Shown here: positions 52,293-64,000 of the stretch, one piece after another
Layout of the letters: each line of letters opens with the position of its first letter
How positions within the stretch are numbered: the first letter of the stretch is position 1
Assembly: GCA_010015745.1 (NCBI GenBank)
Contig: ML978154.1
Location: forward strand, 1-64,000
Length of the DNA: 64,000 bases
Reading direction: 5' to 3'
Origin: Setomelanomma holmii
Lineage: Eukaryota > Ascomycota > Dothideomycetes > Pleosporales > Phaeosphaeriaceae
Translations under genes and position numbers: made by a program
Notes under the pieces: model-generated
The model's database searches: none
Seen by the model: only the letters and a program-made list of their open reading frames with translations
Told to the model about the DNA's origin: nothing

Positions 52293-53054
52293 TCACTTCG
52301 CCTCGACCACGTCCCCGACCGCAAAACACACGGCCGCTCTAACAATCTCCCTGACAACCTCGACCTCCTCTTCATTGCGCGGCGCATACACCATGATCCA
52401 GCTTGGAGGAGCAAGCCAAGTTACTGGGAACCTCTGGCCCCATCCCCTGTTCATCACCAGTTTCGCATCCTGGGGACTGACATACACATGTAGCGAGTTC
52501 TCTGCAGGATGCACATGCGCAACTTCGTAGAAGATTCTGTGCGCATTGGGATTGATAGTCTTCACATCGGGTTTCACATAAATAGCTGGACCAGTGCCAC
52601 CTTCAGTCTTGCTAGGGCGCGTCTCGATGTATGAAGAGTATGGCGCTGTGCTGGCGAATTCTTGCATCAGGCTATGTAGTGTGGCGGATGCTGCTGGCGT
52701 GATGTTCTCTGGGAACTGGCGCTGCGGAAGCGTCCAACGTGTCAATGTTGGCCGCTTGCCAGCGCGATCAGGTACTTTCTGCGGTTTGATGTACGATGTC
52801 CCGACATCTGGAATAGGTGTTGAATCCAGCAGGTTCTGACGCTTGTAGAGCAGGTAGAGACCCCATCGTCGTATTTTTAGGTAGCCTTGGAGTGTTGGAG
52901 GTGTCCCTCCGGTGCCTGAGTCATGTCAGGTGATCGCCTTGAAGAGCTAGGGATGGTATCGCGTACCGAAGCTTTGCCAACTCTTGAAGTCATAATAGAA
53001 CGCGATGCCAGCCGCGGCAAGGCCAGTGAGAATGTACTGCGAAATCGTCGCCAT
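52293..53054 (-). CDS. Luciferase-domain (DUF5519-like) membrane-anchored protein
   Basis: Two exons (53054-52967, 52915-52293) give 236 residues. An N-terminal hydrophobic segment (YILTGLAAAGIAFYY) would anchor it in a membrane. The C-terminal half matches the fungal luciferase-domain family, with EVAHVHPAENSLHVYVSPQDAKLV and GWGQRFPV and the tail PRNEEEVEVVREIVRAAV. The family name comes from a distant link to plant and bacterial proteins; no enzymatic function is established for the fungal members. Confidence 0.8.
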
Positions 53055-53615
53055 GATGCGTGGTTATGATGCCCGCGTTATCTGAGATTCGAGGTTCAAG
53101 ACTTCGACAGCAGCTAGTAAACACAGTTGTCGTCTTGACTCACGCTTGCTGTTGGTGATTAATGTGGGGTGTTTCGGTGCAGGAGCGAAAGTCGCGCGAG
53201 CCTTCGGATCCCCTCTTTGTCATCCTCCGACCTGACATCCCCGCAGCCTTGTGCAACCTCACCCGTCAGTCTTCCCCAAACATTCATGACACGTGAGCGA
53301 ATATTTGTTACATCGCATCATGGCGCTTGAGAGAAATTCTTGGCCTCCCAACTGAGACTCAACATCATACGTCTAAAGCCGGACTTCACAAAACGCCATG
53401 AAACATCAGAGCAAGAGCTAGGGACTGAAGACCAAAACGAAACAGCCATTGCCTGAGGACCCAGCACATTTGGTTGGATGATATAGCGAGACATATCTCA
53501 AGATCAATATTTACCTTGAGACGACTCCAAACTGCAGCAGAAAAGTCACCACTCAAGAGACGCTCACACGTCGACATTTCTTCAACCTTGCAGAATCCCA
53601 CTAACCCCAACCATC
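53055..53615. promoter_or_regulatory. Divergent promoter region
   Basis: 561 bp between divergent start codons of the luciferase-domain and class II aldolase-like genes. No other gene seen. Confidence 0.35.
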
Positions 53616-54446
53616 ATGTCCACCTCCCTTCCCCCACCCTTCCTCCAATCCCTCCGCCTCCTCATCCGCGCAAACCACATCCTCCACCACTACCGTCTCG
53701 CCGACGCCTTTGGCCACATCTCCATCCGACACCCACTAAACCCCACTCAATACATAATCGCCGCATACGACCCCGGCGCCCCAGCACTCGTAAAATCTCG
53801 CGGCGACTTCATCGCCTACCACATCTCCGACAGCTTACCCGTCGACCCTGACGCACCACAGGGCTACTCCGAGCGCTTCATCCACGGCGAAATCCTCAAG
53901 GCGTTTCCAGAAGCAATGTGCGTCGTGCACAGTCACGCCGAGGAAGTCATCCCGTTCACTCTCGGAGACGTAGATGTCCGGCCCGTATTCCACATGGCCG
54001 GCTTCATGGGCGCATCACCACTAGCCATCTCACACAACACATGTACCTCCTCATCCGGCACAGAAACTCAAGGTCTCGACATGCTCGTAAAATCTCAAAC
54101 CTTGGGCGCCGCTCTGGCGTCGAAATTATCTCTCGACGCGCCGGTTGTGTTGCAGCATAAACACGGCTTCACAACCTTTGGTGCCTCGATTGAACAAGCC
54201 CTGTACCGCGCGATATACACGCAGACGAATTGCAAATTGCTCACCCAGGCACTAAACTTTGTCAACGGTGATGCGAGGAAAGTTGCGTATTTGACTGCAG
54301 AGGAAGCGCAGGCGTGTAAAATTATGAATGAGAAGTGTGAGGACAAGGCGTTTAGGCTGTGGGTGAGAGAAGTGCAGACGAGTACGTTGTATGAGACTGA
54401 GGAGGGTGAGCCGGAGAAGGGGAAGGTCGCGGGAATGAAGGTGTAA
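53616..54446 (+). CDS. Class II aldolase/adducin-domain protein
   Basis: A single-exon gene of 276 residues. The class II aldolase fold is shown by ANHILHHYRLADAFGHISIR, the acidic-then-His block ERFIHGEILKAFPEAMCVVHSHAEEVIPF (the HxH metal site) and LQHKHGFTTFGASIEQALYRA, which supplies another metal His. Such proteins cleave sugar phosphates or act as non-catalytic adducin-like proteins; many fungal ones have no known substrate. The last 30 residues are acidic and variable. No sugar-metabolism neighbours are present. Confidence 0.9.
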   Translation: MSTSLPPPFLQSLRLLIRANHILHHYRLADAFGHISIRHPLNPTQYIIAAYDPGAPALVKSRGDFIAYHISDSLPVDPDAPQGYSERFIHGEILKAFPEAMCVVHSHAEEVIPFTLGDVDVRPVFHMAGFMGASPLAISHNTCTSSSGTETQGLDMLVKSQTLGAALASKLSLDAPVVLQHKHGFTTFGASIEQALYRAIYTQTNCKLLTQALNFVNGDARKVAYLTAEEAQACKIMNEKCEDKAFRLWVREVQTSTLYETEEGEPEKGKVAGMKV

Positions 54447-54657
54447 GTGCCTTGAAAAATGTGTGTGGAAGGGGTTCAGGAGGCTGATAAGAATTGTAGG
54501 TGAGTGAAAGGGAGGGTGGTCGGGAAGTGTGTTGATTGTGGCGTTGAGGTTAGGGCTAGATGGCATTTTCCCCAGCGCTATGCATATGTCAGCTGTAGAA
54601 TGGAAGTATATACATTAATGTCCGAATCATGATCATATTCATATCTCATCGAGGTCA

Positions 54658-55693
54658 TTACTCCCTCTTAATCTCAATCCCCTGCACGCCATCACACGCA
54701 CTAATATTCCCAAAATACCATAAATGCGCATTAATATCGACCCCGAGGTCACCTTCATTTCCAGCCAAGTTCAGGGTTCCGGTAAGAACATTGACATCTC
54801 TGTATTGCAAACACGTCAGCTTACATCCTATCCAAGCTCCAGTTCTCAAGGTTTGGAGTACTGACCCAGTCCCCACACCCGCTCCATTGCCGCTCGTAAC
54901 ATAATACTCCGGGCTAATATGCCTAAACCCCAACAGTGCCGGAGGTAGTTTCGGCACCGGATCGGCCTTATGCGTGACCCTATAATTCGCGCCCTTGTTC
55001 GTCGCGCTGATATACTCACTAATCCCCTGCAGCCCAATCTTCGGCGCGCCGTACGTGTACAAATCCACGCTCGTGCCTTGGGACCTCAACACGCCCGCTG
55101 CAATGCTCGCCAGCGCGCCGCCGAGGCTGTGTCCCGTCGCGACAATCCTGAAACTCGGGTATTGAGCCTTGGCTTTGCTAATAGCGGATAAGACGTTCGA
55201 TTGCGCTTCAAGCCAACTCGTCCAAAAGCCCGCATGCGCACCGCAATCCGCACATATTGTCGTCAGCGTGACCGGGAAGTTCACATTCGTAATCCAATTC
55301 CTGACACTCCGGGAGCCGCGGAAACTCAGCACGATGAGATTGTTGGTGGTGTCTGTTGCCACAAATCCAGTTACGTCGGTAGCGAGGCTGTTCTCGAATT
55401 CGGTCAGGGTGTTTGTATTGGCCGCTTCGACGCGCGCGCAGTTACCCTGGGGGCAGGTGACTTTTGTGTTGGGCGAGTTGTTGTTGCCGAGGCAGTAGGC
55501 GGCGGCGGAGTATTGGGAGAAGAATTGGAGTTGGTCGAGGATGGAGGAGGATACAGCTGTAAGATATTTAGTTTTGGTGTGGAGGTGAAAGGCCTAAGAC
55601 TAGGGTACCTCGACTTGTGAGCTCGACTGGCGCTGCGGTGACAGAGTGAACTGCACCGAGCAGGAGGGCTGTCAGTCGTAGAATGGAAGACAT
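54658..55693 (-). CDS. Secreted class 3 lipase
   Basis: Two exons (55693-55609, 55556-54658) give 327 residues. An N-terminal signal peptide (MSSILRLTALLLGAVHSVTA) precedes a short propeptide. The alpha/beta hydrolase lipase core shows LIVLSFRGSRSVRNWITN, the nucleophile elbow ATGHSLGGALASI near residue 175, the Asp in THKADPVPKLPP near 228 and the His in NAHLWYFG near 306, which together form the Ser-Asp-His triad. Six Cys suggest disulfides. It resembles Thermomyces/Rhizomucor-type fungal lipases acting on triacylglycerol or feruloyl esters. The length is normal. Confidence 0.93.
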
Positions 55694-57264
55694 GATTGGT
55701 TTTATCCAAGATGTCTGTGAAGTCCAGAGCTCTTCGAGTACCACGATGGGACCGAAAGTTGAGACTTGGGGAGGAATAAAAACAACCTCACGACCCAATA
55801 AAGAAAACATTGGCGAACCATGGTACCTTTATATGTATTCCAAGTGTGGTTCTCCAATGTCAAACTATCCATACTCGGACCAGTCACTGGGTGTGGTAGA
55901 CATGACCCTTGACCCTGGTCCTTGAATCACGTTTGTAAACCCGGGGTCCGAGCGCCATCCATAAACTTGACTATTGTTAGCTGGAGCTCCGTACCTGCAT
56001 AGGAGAAGCGTAGGCCCAAACAGTATCTTTCCGTTCGTGTGTATGCGCTGAGGCTTGATCGCGGCAATGATCATCCAGGTAAGTGCTCAGGAGGGTAGGT
56101 CGCACAAACCGCCAGTCAGATCGGCAAACTTGTGGCTGAGCTGTGGAAGAGGTCCTTCAGAGATGACATGCCGTGCTTTCGTTTCCCGAAGATCCATCTG
56201 GCAGTATGTGGTCATTTGATTATCGCTTCTGTCCTTCGTGTTGAAGTTCCATGAGCGTACGTTGCAATAGCAGCGGTCCGAATTGTTTGTGCATGAACAC
56301 CGTTTCCTGACGTGCGCCAACCATGTATCGGCACTGATTTCAGCCCTGCTTACATGGCCCAATCAATGATTTGACAAAACCCAAACGGGCAGGGCTGTAT
56401 TGTTAGCTCATGCCCGGTAGTCTTGCTTTAGCTTGGGCCCAAGATCTAGCGGGTGCTAGAGGATATGCATCGCTGGCTTGCAAGTGTACCTGAACATCAT
56501 TTTCCAGCATGAGCAGCACCTTGTTGACTACTGCTGCACTACCATGCTGTTGATTTGTTGGTGGTAATCGTTGTCATCCTGTCTTCATTGCGATGCGAAC
56601 TGCGAAGTCGGAGTTGCGGGGTAGAATCGTGACGTCGTGTAGTCGCGTGTGACCCCGGAGCGCACGTCGACATCAGGAAGGAGGTCCTGGGCAGCAGACT
56701 TGACACCTTCACCTTGAGAGCAGGGAAGGTAGTCGTGAAAATCAAGAAACATCCGGCATAACTACTCATTTCGGTTAGCATATCGGTGGTTAATGCGGAG
56801 GTGTAGATCTCCAATAATTCTCGCTAAGAGGCTAAACTCGTCTTTGAGACCGGGAAAATGGTGGAAATACGTAGATTCATGCTTGTTCTCGATCTCCAGC
56901 CATGTGCGCGCATCCCGTCCAGGAACCACTCCGCATTGAGATCAGTCAGGTGTGAGCGGGCATAGGTCAGGAACAAGAGAAGCTCGAAGAGGTTGCAATT
57001 TTAGCAAAAGTGCGGTTTATTGTGCCTGTCGAATTTGGACGCTAGTCGCTGAAAGCAAATCCCTCCGATGCGCTCGGTGCAAGTGCTGGAATGTCACTGT
57101 GGGGAAGAGGGACACGTCCACGTGGTTCCCCAGATTTCATCGGATGTGTGCCTTTAGAGGGCCAACGCCGTGTATGTACAGAGTCGCCGGATGTCGGTGC
57201 AGGTGTGGGGATTGCTGAGACCGATTACACTGCGGTACGCGCGCATGCCGAGGACACCTAAAAA
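55694..57264. other. Long intergenic region, no gene supported
   Basis: 1.57 kb between two minus-strand genes. Frames up to 91 codons occur on both strands without motifs. No transposon ends seen. Confidence 0.35.
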
Positions 57265-58384
57265 TCACTCAGGCGGCACGAAGGGAGTGACCAGCATCTC
57301 GCTGAATCTAGTCATGTATTAGCAAAAATGTAGGGCCGGTAGCGAAGTGATACGTACTTCTCAAGCTTCTCCTTTCCTCGTACCTCTTCAACCAGCAAAG
57401 GCATCTTGATGACGTTGAACTCGTCGTACAACTCCTCAATCTGGTCTAGGTACTTCTTCTGCATCTTCCTCCGCGCATTGCACTGCTCGCATGGGTTGTC
57501 TTTCTTCGGGAACAGCAGCTGGTTGACAACAATCGAGTGTGTGTCGATCTCGTAGCTGTTGAGCTCTTGGATCATCCTCTCCGTCTCGTACAAGCTGAGG
57601 AACTCGGGAATGCAGACGCACACGAATGTGGTCAGATCTGCGTCTTTGAACTGGCCATTGACCTCTGCAATGGTTCCACGCAGTGCCTCCATCTTCTCAA
57701 CCAACTCGTCGATGTTCTGCCCGTTTGGTAGCCTGCCGCCACCACCGAGGAAGCTGTTCAGCATAGGCCCGAATTGACGTGACAGCTGTGAGACTTTCGA
57801 TAGTGCCTTTTCCATGACGGTTGGGAACTGTAGGAAGCGGAGTGTGTGTCCGGTGGGTGCGGTGTCGAAGATGATGACTTCGTACGACATGGACTTGACT
57901 TGCTTGAGGACTTCGGCAAAGGACATAGCCTCATCTACACCGGGGATCTGGAAATTTTAGTACTTGTTATACATGGCATCGTCTCCTGTGGCCATACGCT
58001 GAATGCCAGATCTTGCATCATGTTGCCCATGCCTCCCAGACCGGCCATCGCATCCTCTCCACTCTCACCACCGCCCGCCAATAGATCTTGTATACTGCCA
58101 TTGGGGTCGATTTCCATGGCGCTCAAGTTGTCAAAGCCGTTGATGAGCCGCGCATCTTTGCCAAACTTCTGGTTGAACGCGTCTGAGAGATTATGCGCCG
58201 GATCAGTCGAGATCAGAAGGACGGATTTGCGGTGTTTGGCAAGCTGTATGGCGAGGGAGCACGATGTGGTAGTCTTGCCTACACCTCCCTTGCCACCAAC
58301 GAATATCCATCGCAGTGTCTTCTGGTCGAGGATGGACTGCAATGTAGGCTCCATGTCGGAGTCGAGGAGCGCTGCCGATGCCAT
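57265..58384 (-). CDS. GET3/ArsA-family ATPase of tail-anchored protein insertion
   Basis: Three exons (58384-57998, 57947-57358, 57307-57265) give 339 residues, the standard Get3 size. The P-loop GGKGGVGKTT is at residues 30-39, LISTDPAHNLSDAF is the switch I region, and IIFDTAPTGHTLRFLQFP the switch II (A-box) region. The zinc-binding CxxC (CEQCNARRKMQ) joins the homodimer. NQLLFP and VRGKEKLEKFSEML complete the family pattern. The cytosolic dimer captures tail-anchored proteins and delivers them to Get1/Get2 at the ER. The ATG at 58384 is preferred; an in-frame upstream codon at 58462 would add 26 residues. Confidence 0.96.
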
Positions 58385-59013
58385 TGTGGAAGATGGAGGG
58401 TATGAGTGAGAAGACTTGGTCGCGAACGTATGTAGTCTATGAAAGTCGCCTATCTGTGCCATAGAGTCAGTATAATCGTGGCATCAACTTGGCTTCAAAG
58501 AGCGGAAGATTCTCGAAGCCTCCATGCGCCCAAAGCTACCCAGAGCGCACATACCTTAATTTACAGGCCTTTTGCAAAAGTAGTTGGGCGCGGTTGAGGC
58601 TTGAGAAAAGTTTGGAGGGAATGGTGAGCAGTTGTTGCAGATGCGAAGTGTAGGGAAACCAAACGCGCTCGATGTTCAAGAAAGTTGACAGGGCGGGACG
58701 ACGCTGTAGTGGTGGGGCGTCATAGCTGCTCATCGGGCCTGCGTCACCCCGCGCTTGCCCATGCGCCTTTCGCCGCAGCACCAAAACCCACGGCGTCAAC
58801 ATCGTGCATGCTGAGTTTGGATCGATTACAAGTCTAACACGCTAATCTACAACGAACATGGAAAGCTGTACTGGCGCCCAGTACTGCCAAGAATGCATTT
58901 CTCCAACATGAAGCAGGACGATGTCTGCCGCAGCTTGTGCTAAATCCTACCTTTCCCCTTGCGCCAAACGCCCTAACATGCCAGACGATCGCACTAGCAA
59001 GACCTCAACATTT
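58385..59013. other. Intergenic, no gene seen
   Basis: 629 bp between GET3 and the end of ISWI, both on the minus strand. No supported gene. Confidence 0.35.
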
Positions 59014-62000
59014 CTATTTCTTCTTGCCTTTGCCCTTCGCCTTTGTTGTCGATCCGTTTGAAACGACACTGCTAGCTCGGGAAGTGGCGGCTGATGCGGG
59101 TGACGCTTTACCTTTGACAGCATCGAGCTGCTTGTTCTGTTCTATGTTAGTTGATGATCAAAACGACACGGTAATCCTGGACTGCACGTACCTTCACACC
59201 GTTCTTGGCCTTCTTCTTCACAGGCTCCTCTTCTTCGTCTTCTGAATCCTCCTCCTCGAAAGCACGCTTTCCGCCCTTTCCGTTCTTCATGTCGTCTCCA
59301 CCAAGCTCACGAACGACAGTCTGGATGAGGGTGTTGCATCGACGACCAATTTCCTGCGGTGTCCGGCTCAGGAAGAACCAGTCAAAGCGGAACAGCGGTG
59401 ACTCGCGAATTTCGTCGCGGATCTGTTCGTAAATGAGGTCACCCTCGACGCCGTACTTGTTGAGCATGACCAGAAGGAAGCGATCCTCCTCTTCGGTGTA
59501 GACCTTCTTGTTCGTCGTCGAGACTGTATACTTGATAACCATCTGCTGCAGGGGCATACGGTACATGCCGATTTTCTTCTTGAGCAGCTCCTTCTTCTGC
59601 TCGGACTGTCGAACGCGCAACTCGCCATCCTCAATGACGCTCAGGTGCTTCTGCCAGTTGTCGAGAGTCTTGTACTTCTTCCAGAAGGTCTTTGCGTAGA
59701 CCGCAATCTCCTCGGCAGTCTTGCCGTCGACTTCCTCAGCGATACCATCATAATTGGTGCGGCCGTACTTAGCGGAGCCGTTCAAGAACTGCTGGAAGTC
59801 GCGCTTGTTCCAGTCAGGGAATCCCTTCTCGATCAAGCGCTCCTTCTCTGCCTTCTCTTCCTCGGTCAGCGGCTCAGCATTGTCAATCTCCTTCTGCGCA
59901 AGCTCCTGGTCTGCCTCTCGAGCTTCGAGGTCCTCATCAGCACCCTCAGGTAGGGGTGCCTTGAGGTCGTTCTCCTTCCTATACCAAGCTGTCTCCTTGT
60001 CCTGAAGCTCCGCCAATCGCTCTGGGAAGAACTGGTAGTCATGAATGAGAATCTGTTTCGGAGCACGCGGTATCCTGGGTTGCTTGTTCTCGGTTCGACC
60101 GCCGGTAAGCAAGGTCTTTCGGTAGTACGAGTCAATGCCATAATTCTGCTCTTTGCGCTCACGCTTTGATGGGTTGATCCATGTGAGGCCAATATTCTTT
60201 TTGCGCGGCTCGAATGTTTCCCCATTCCACTCGTAGGTCGAGTCTGATGTGAATTTTTGCAAGTCGTCCAGTCCAAGTGTCTCGTACTTTTGGTTCAGCT
60301 TTTGTGTCATCTCTTCACCGCGCTTCATGATCACATCGAAATCGTCGTCGGCAATCTCTTCGGCTGTGGCTGGAGCTAGGGATCCCTTGCTGTTGAACAC
60401 CTTCTCAGCACCGTGCTGGATCATGGTCAAAAGCTCGTCCTTCGACGCGGCGTTCTTGACAGGCTGCTGACTGCGACCTTGCTGAATGACAAGCTGGTCG
60501 AGACGGAGTTTCTGAGCGGCGCGCTCAAGCACCTTCTCTTCGATGGCGCCTTCGGTCACGAAACGAAACACGTAGACCTGCTTCGTCTGGCCGATACGAT
60601 GGGCGCGGTCCATGGCTTGAAGATCTGCTTGCGGATTCCAGTCGCTGTCGAAGAGAACAACGATATCGGCGGTGGTCAAATTGATACCCAAACCACCCGC
60701 ACGGGTGGTCAAGAGGAAGAGGAACTTCTCGGAACCTTCCCTGTTGTAGTCGTCGATAGCGGCAATACGATCTTCATGTGCTGTAGAACCATCGATACGG
60801 CAGTACTGGTAGCCTCGCATGACGGAGTAGTCTTCCATGATGTCCAGAACACGACTCATCTGTGAGAAGATGAGAACTCTGCTGCCCTGAGCCTTCATGC
60901 GCTTGAGGAGCCTGTCTAGCATGACCATCTTGGCCGCGTTGGTGACTAAATGCTCATCGGTGGTATATGGTGGACCGGGCTCAGCACCTTCGAACAGATA
61001 TGGATGGTTGCAGCACTTTCGCAATTGCATGACAATGTTTAGAAGTCTCGTCTTGGACTCTTTGTTGCCAGCACCGCCGTTCACTGCATCGATGTCCTTC
61101 TCTAGAATCTTCTTGTACCACTGGACTTGCATGTCTGAAAGACCGACATACAGGTTGATCTCCTTCTTAGGCAGTAGCGATTTCTCGACATCAGCCTTGA
61201 CACGGCGGAGCAAGAATGGCCGCAAAACCTTGTGCAACTGCTGCACAACGGTGTCCGAATCGGCGTTCTGTTGCGAGAACCAGTCGTCGAAGGCTGCAGA
61301 GTCGCCGAAAACATCTGGAAGGAGGAAGTTGAGCAGTGCCCACAATTCGTGCAGATTGTTTTGTAGTGGGGTACCAGTAATCAGCAAGCGGTTTCGCGAG
61401 TTGAACAGGCGGACCATCTGTGCAAGCGAAGACTCCTCGTTCTTGATACGATGCGCCTCGTCAATGATGATGTACTCCCAGGCAAACTTCTTCAGGTGTG
61501 ACTTCTCGCGTAAAATCATTTCGTAACTGGTGATGCACACGTCGAACTTCTCGTCCACCAGACGATCTTTGATGAGCTCGGCACGATCGTCCTTGTTGCC
61601 CTGGAGTACGAGCACGTTGATTTCTGGGATCCAGCGCTCGAACTCTCGCTTCCAGTTGTCCAGGGTTGACTTGGGTACGACGACTAGATGAGGTCCTGTA
61701 ATGCCGGCGATGAAGCGCAGATACCCAATGAACGAGATGGTCTGTAGTGTCTTTCCGAGACCCATCTCATCGGCCAAGATTCCGGAAATACCATTCTCGT
61801 GGAGTGAAATCAGCCAGTTGAGACCTGCTACCTGGTAGTCGCGCATGGTACCGCCGTGGATGTAGCCTGGAGACTCTCGGAAGACAGTCTCATTGTGTCC
61901 GCCACGCTTCTCCTCGCGCACAAGCTCAGCGTCTTCCTCCTGCTCGGTCTTGCGTCGTCGCTCGGCTGCAGCTCCGCCCTTGCGCACCTTGCTCGCCTTG

Positions 62001-62658
62001 CTCTTCTTAGCCTCTTCAGCATCTTGTCGGTCGATCTCAGCGATGATTTCTTTGATGTGAGGGTTCGGGTTTGAGTCGATAAAATGGCGGAACAGATCAG
62101 TGAGGCCTAGTAGATATCGGAATCGGCGGATGGTATCATCTTCCTAAAAGGGCATGACATATCAGTGATGCGATCTCGAAGCGCATGCGTCTAATTGTGT
62201 ACGCACCTTTGACGCGCCTAGGCGGTCGTGTTTCTTGCCATAGATGCTCTTGCGCATATTCATGACTTCGGCGCGTTTTCTTCGGCCGTCGACTGGCGCG
62301 TCACCGGCTACGCTGCTGGCTGTTGTGTTCGGGTTGGTGTCGGAGTCCTGGTTGCGTGTCAGTCTGCGAGTGGGAGTGGCGCGTCACAGCTCGAGTGGAT
62401 ATCGTACCGTGTAGTCGGGCGTGTCTTGATAGTACTGCAACTGAATTGTTAGCCTGTTTGCTCAAGTGTCGTTTCTACTGCCGCGACCCATCCGTCACCT
62501 CGGTGTGGAGCGGCATGGATCCGCCATGTCGCGCTTACCCCAAACTTCTTGAAGCCGCTCATCTTCGCCGTGTCCTGATCTTGCATCTCGACATCCTCGT
62601 TCGCAGAAGCGTCGGCTGTCGAAGGCCCGTCCGAGTCCACCTGGCTTTTCCGCGCCAT
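59014..62658 (-). CDS. ISWI-type chromatin remodelling ATPase
   Basis: Five exons (62658-62539, 62440-62408, 62347-62207, 62143-59192, 59136-59014) give 1122 residues, all with phase-0 junctions. Snf2 ATPase motifs: LADEMGLGKTLQTISFIGYL, IIIDEAHRIKNE, LITGTPLQNNLHELWALLNF, then the helicase C lobe with VLIFSQMSRVLDIMEDY, LTTRAGGLGINL and DRAHRIGQTKQVYVFRF. The C-terminal HAND-SANT-SLIDE module follows (KRDFQQFLNGSAKYGR and FLSRTPQEIGRRCNTLI), which defines ISWI against other Snf2 families. It slides and spaces nucleosomes. The tail is Lys/Gly/Ser-rich. The second exon is only 33 nt. Confidence 0.95.
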
Positions 62659-63500
62659 ATTGCCCTGTGGGCTGTTCGCCGCGTTTAGTCGTGTAGAATT
62701 GGTTGTCCACGTCACGCGAAGTCAAGACTTGTTGAATACGAGTTAGTGGAAGACGTATTCGATGATGGGTGGTGTCGTGTTAGATTTGTAGTCGTCAGGG
62801 AGTCGATTGCAAAGACGAAGCGCAATAGTGGTCCTAGGAAATCGCGTCCGTCTTCCTACGGCTAGCGGTACTTGCCTAACGCGACGCTTTAAGGAAAGTG
62901 TGACCGTGCACACTTCCTTCCTCGCCTTACACTAAGCCGGCCAACATCACTGACTTCAAAACATCAGACATATACGCGTCAACACCATAACAATTCCTTA
63001 TTTCTGCCAACACCTCGGAGCCTAGTCTCTGATTGACGCGTCTCATAGACGCGACTAGCCGTATGACGTCAATTTATATGAAATGAAGTCTGATGGATAT
63101 GTTTCTCGAAAATTGAATCTCGCCATACCAAATTGCTATGTGATCAACAAAACCAGACCTGCAAACTGACTGAATATGATACTGGAGCTCTGTCTGTTCA
63201 AGGTGTAGCTTGATCTTGTCTCCGCATGTAAACATTGTAGACGCGGTCAATGGCACTCCTTCCTCTTTAGTAGGAAGGGTGGTCCTAGAGACCTTTGCGC
63301 AATTCTACAGCTTCCATGTAGAGTTTGATCAAGTACCGGAACACCTCAAGCTGCTTTGATGTTACCACAATCTAGTCTCATAAATTGTTCGTAAACCTTT
63401 CCGCAACACCCATGAAATAACACACCATTAGGTAGCAGAATCTTGAACGTATAACTCGTGTCATGCTAAATTCATCAATCATAGCTCATATGCTACTCAT
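62659..63500. other. Intergenic, no gene seen
   Basis: 842 bp containing the ISWI promoter and the 3' flank of the next gene. A short run of inverted GACGCG-like sequence occurs near 63030-63052. Confidence 0.35.
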
Positions 63501-64000
63501 TCAATAACTCAGTATGTTCTCCCGCTTCAACAAAATCTCCCCACCCGTAACTCCACTCCTCCCCGCCTTGGCCGTCTTCAGTATCCCAGCAGCATGCAAC
63601 TCCTCAATCAAATTGAACAACATGCCATCACACCCCTTCGCCACCATCAAATTCGCCGTAACAGGCAAATACTCCACATGTCCCGTAATCGTGCTATTAT
63701 ACGCCGCCTCGCCCAGCGGGACCACGAAATCAGGCACCTCAGCCATCACACTGATGCGGCTGCTGCTAAATCCAAATGGCACGCCGGGCTCGTCGAGGTA
63801 GATGTTGCGCGGGTTGGCGCGCGCCGTGGACCCGACGTACATGACGAGGCTGTCGGAGCAGGTGGTGTCCGAGGGCGCGAGGAAGGTGGTGTTTGCCCAA
63901 GACATGAAGAGCGTTTTGTTGGCGATGCCGTCGGCGACGGTGAGGGTTTGATTGTCACCCCAGCCCCAGCGGGCGAGAGGGACAGGGTTGACGAATGGTC
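63501..64000 (-). CDS. Probable amidase, C-terminal part (runs off the window)
   Basis: The last 166 codons of a minus-strand gene whose 5' part lies beyond 64000. PDFVVPLGEAAYNSTITGHV and KGCDGMLFNLIEELHAAGIL fit the C-terminal region of fungal amidase-signature proteins as I recall them; no catalytic Ser-Ser-Lys part is present in this fragment. The frame is open to the window edge (…NPVPLARWGWGDNQTL). Stop at 63501. Without the N-terminal half the assignment is moderate. Confidence 0.5.
   Translation of the reverse strand, partial: PFVNPVPLARWGWGDNQTLTVADGIANKTLFMSWANTTFLAPSDTTCSDSLVMYVGSTARANPRNIYLDEPGVPFGFSSSRISVMAEVPDFVVPLGEAAYNSTITGHVEYLPVTANLMVAKGCDGMLFNLIEELHAAGILKTAKAGRSGVTGGEILLKRENILSY

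Noticed and set aside
1..64000. CRISPR arrays, bacterial operons or ribosome-binding sites
   Set aside because: None seen; introns and gene families are eukaryotic throughout.

Overview
The window is nuclear DNA of a filamentous ascomycete (Pezizomycotina, most likely a dothideomycete). Genes carry short introns (mostly 47-100 bp, GTRNGT donors, CTRAY-like branch sites), lie on both strands with compact spacing, and include fungal-type families: a HET-domain protein, caleosin, hydroxamate-siderophore enzymes, and Fot1/pogo and Tc1/mariner transposons. Splice junctions were read by eye; most multi-exon models close to an exact codon count.

Region 1-4221 is a patch of three decayed Fot1/pogo-like transposons (a 3' end, an inverted copy, and one nearly complete copy with terminal repeats and a TA duplication). 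Region 4291-10921 is a small siderophore locus: a divergent SidA-like N-monooxygenase, a SidF-like transacylase ending in AKL, and a SidI-like acyl-CoA ligase. The sidF-sidI intergenic region holds four exact ATCWGATAA sites, the target of the iron-responsive GATA repressor SreA. Region 11462-13270 encodes an FAD oxidoreductase-Rieske fusion. Region 13.3-18.7 kb is gene-poor except for a caleosin.

Region 18.7-26.1 kb holds a mitochondrial TPR (Mgr3-like) gene divergent from an HMCES/SRAP abasic-site DNA repair gene, then a 1145-residue isochorismatase-AlkB-GST fusion. Region 26.3-29.4 kb has a dead Tc1/mariner element and a PigL_N-type gene of uncertain structure. Region 30.0-35.6 kb is conserved housekeeping: U1-C, RACK1 (with a U24-like C/D snoRNA in its third intron) and a peroxisomal dienoyl-CoA isomerase, plus a frameshifted NmrA-like gene. 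Region 36-40 kb is poorly conserved, with a retropepsin-like hypothetical gene.

Region 40.9-44.1 kb has a calponin-homology protein divergent from a complex I assembly factor (NDUFAF2-like). Region 45-50 kb has a hypothetical protein, a hydrolase pseudogene and a HET gene killed by a single stop codon. Region 50.4-55.7 kb carries an FAD monooxygenase, a luciferase-domain protein, a class II aldolase-like protein and a secreted class 3 lipase. Region 57.2-62.7 kb carries GET3 and the ISWI remodeller. The window ends inside a probable amidase gene. The most notable items are the iron-regulated siderophore locus, the three-domain repair/hydrolase fusion and the intronic snoRNA.
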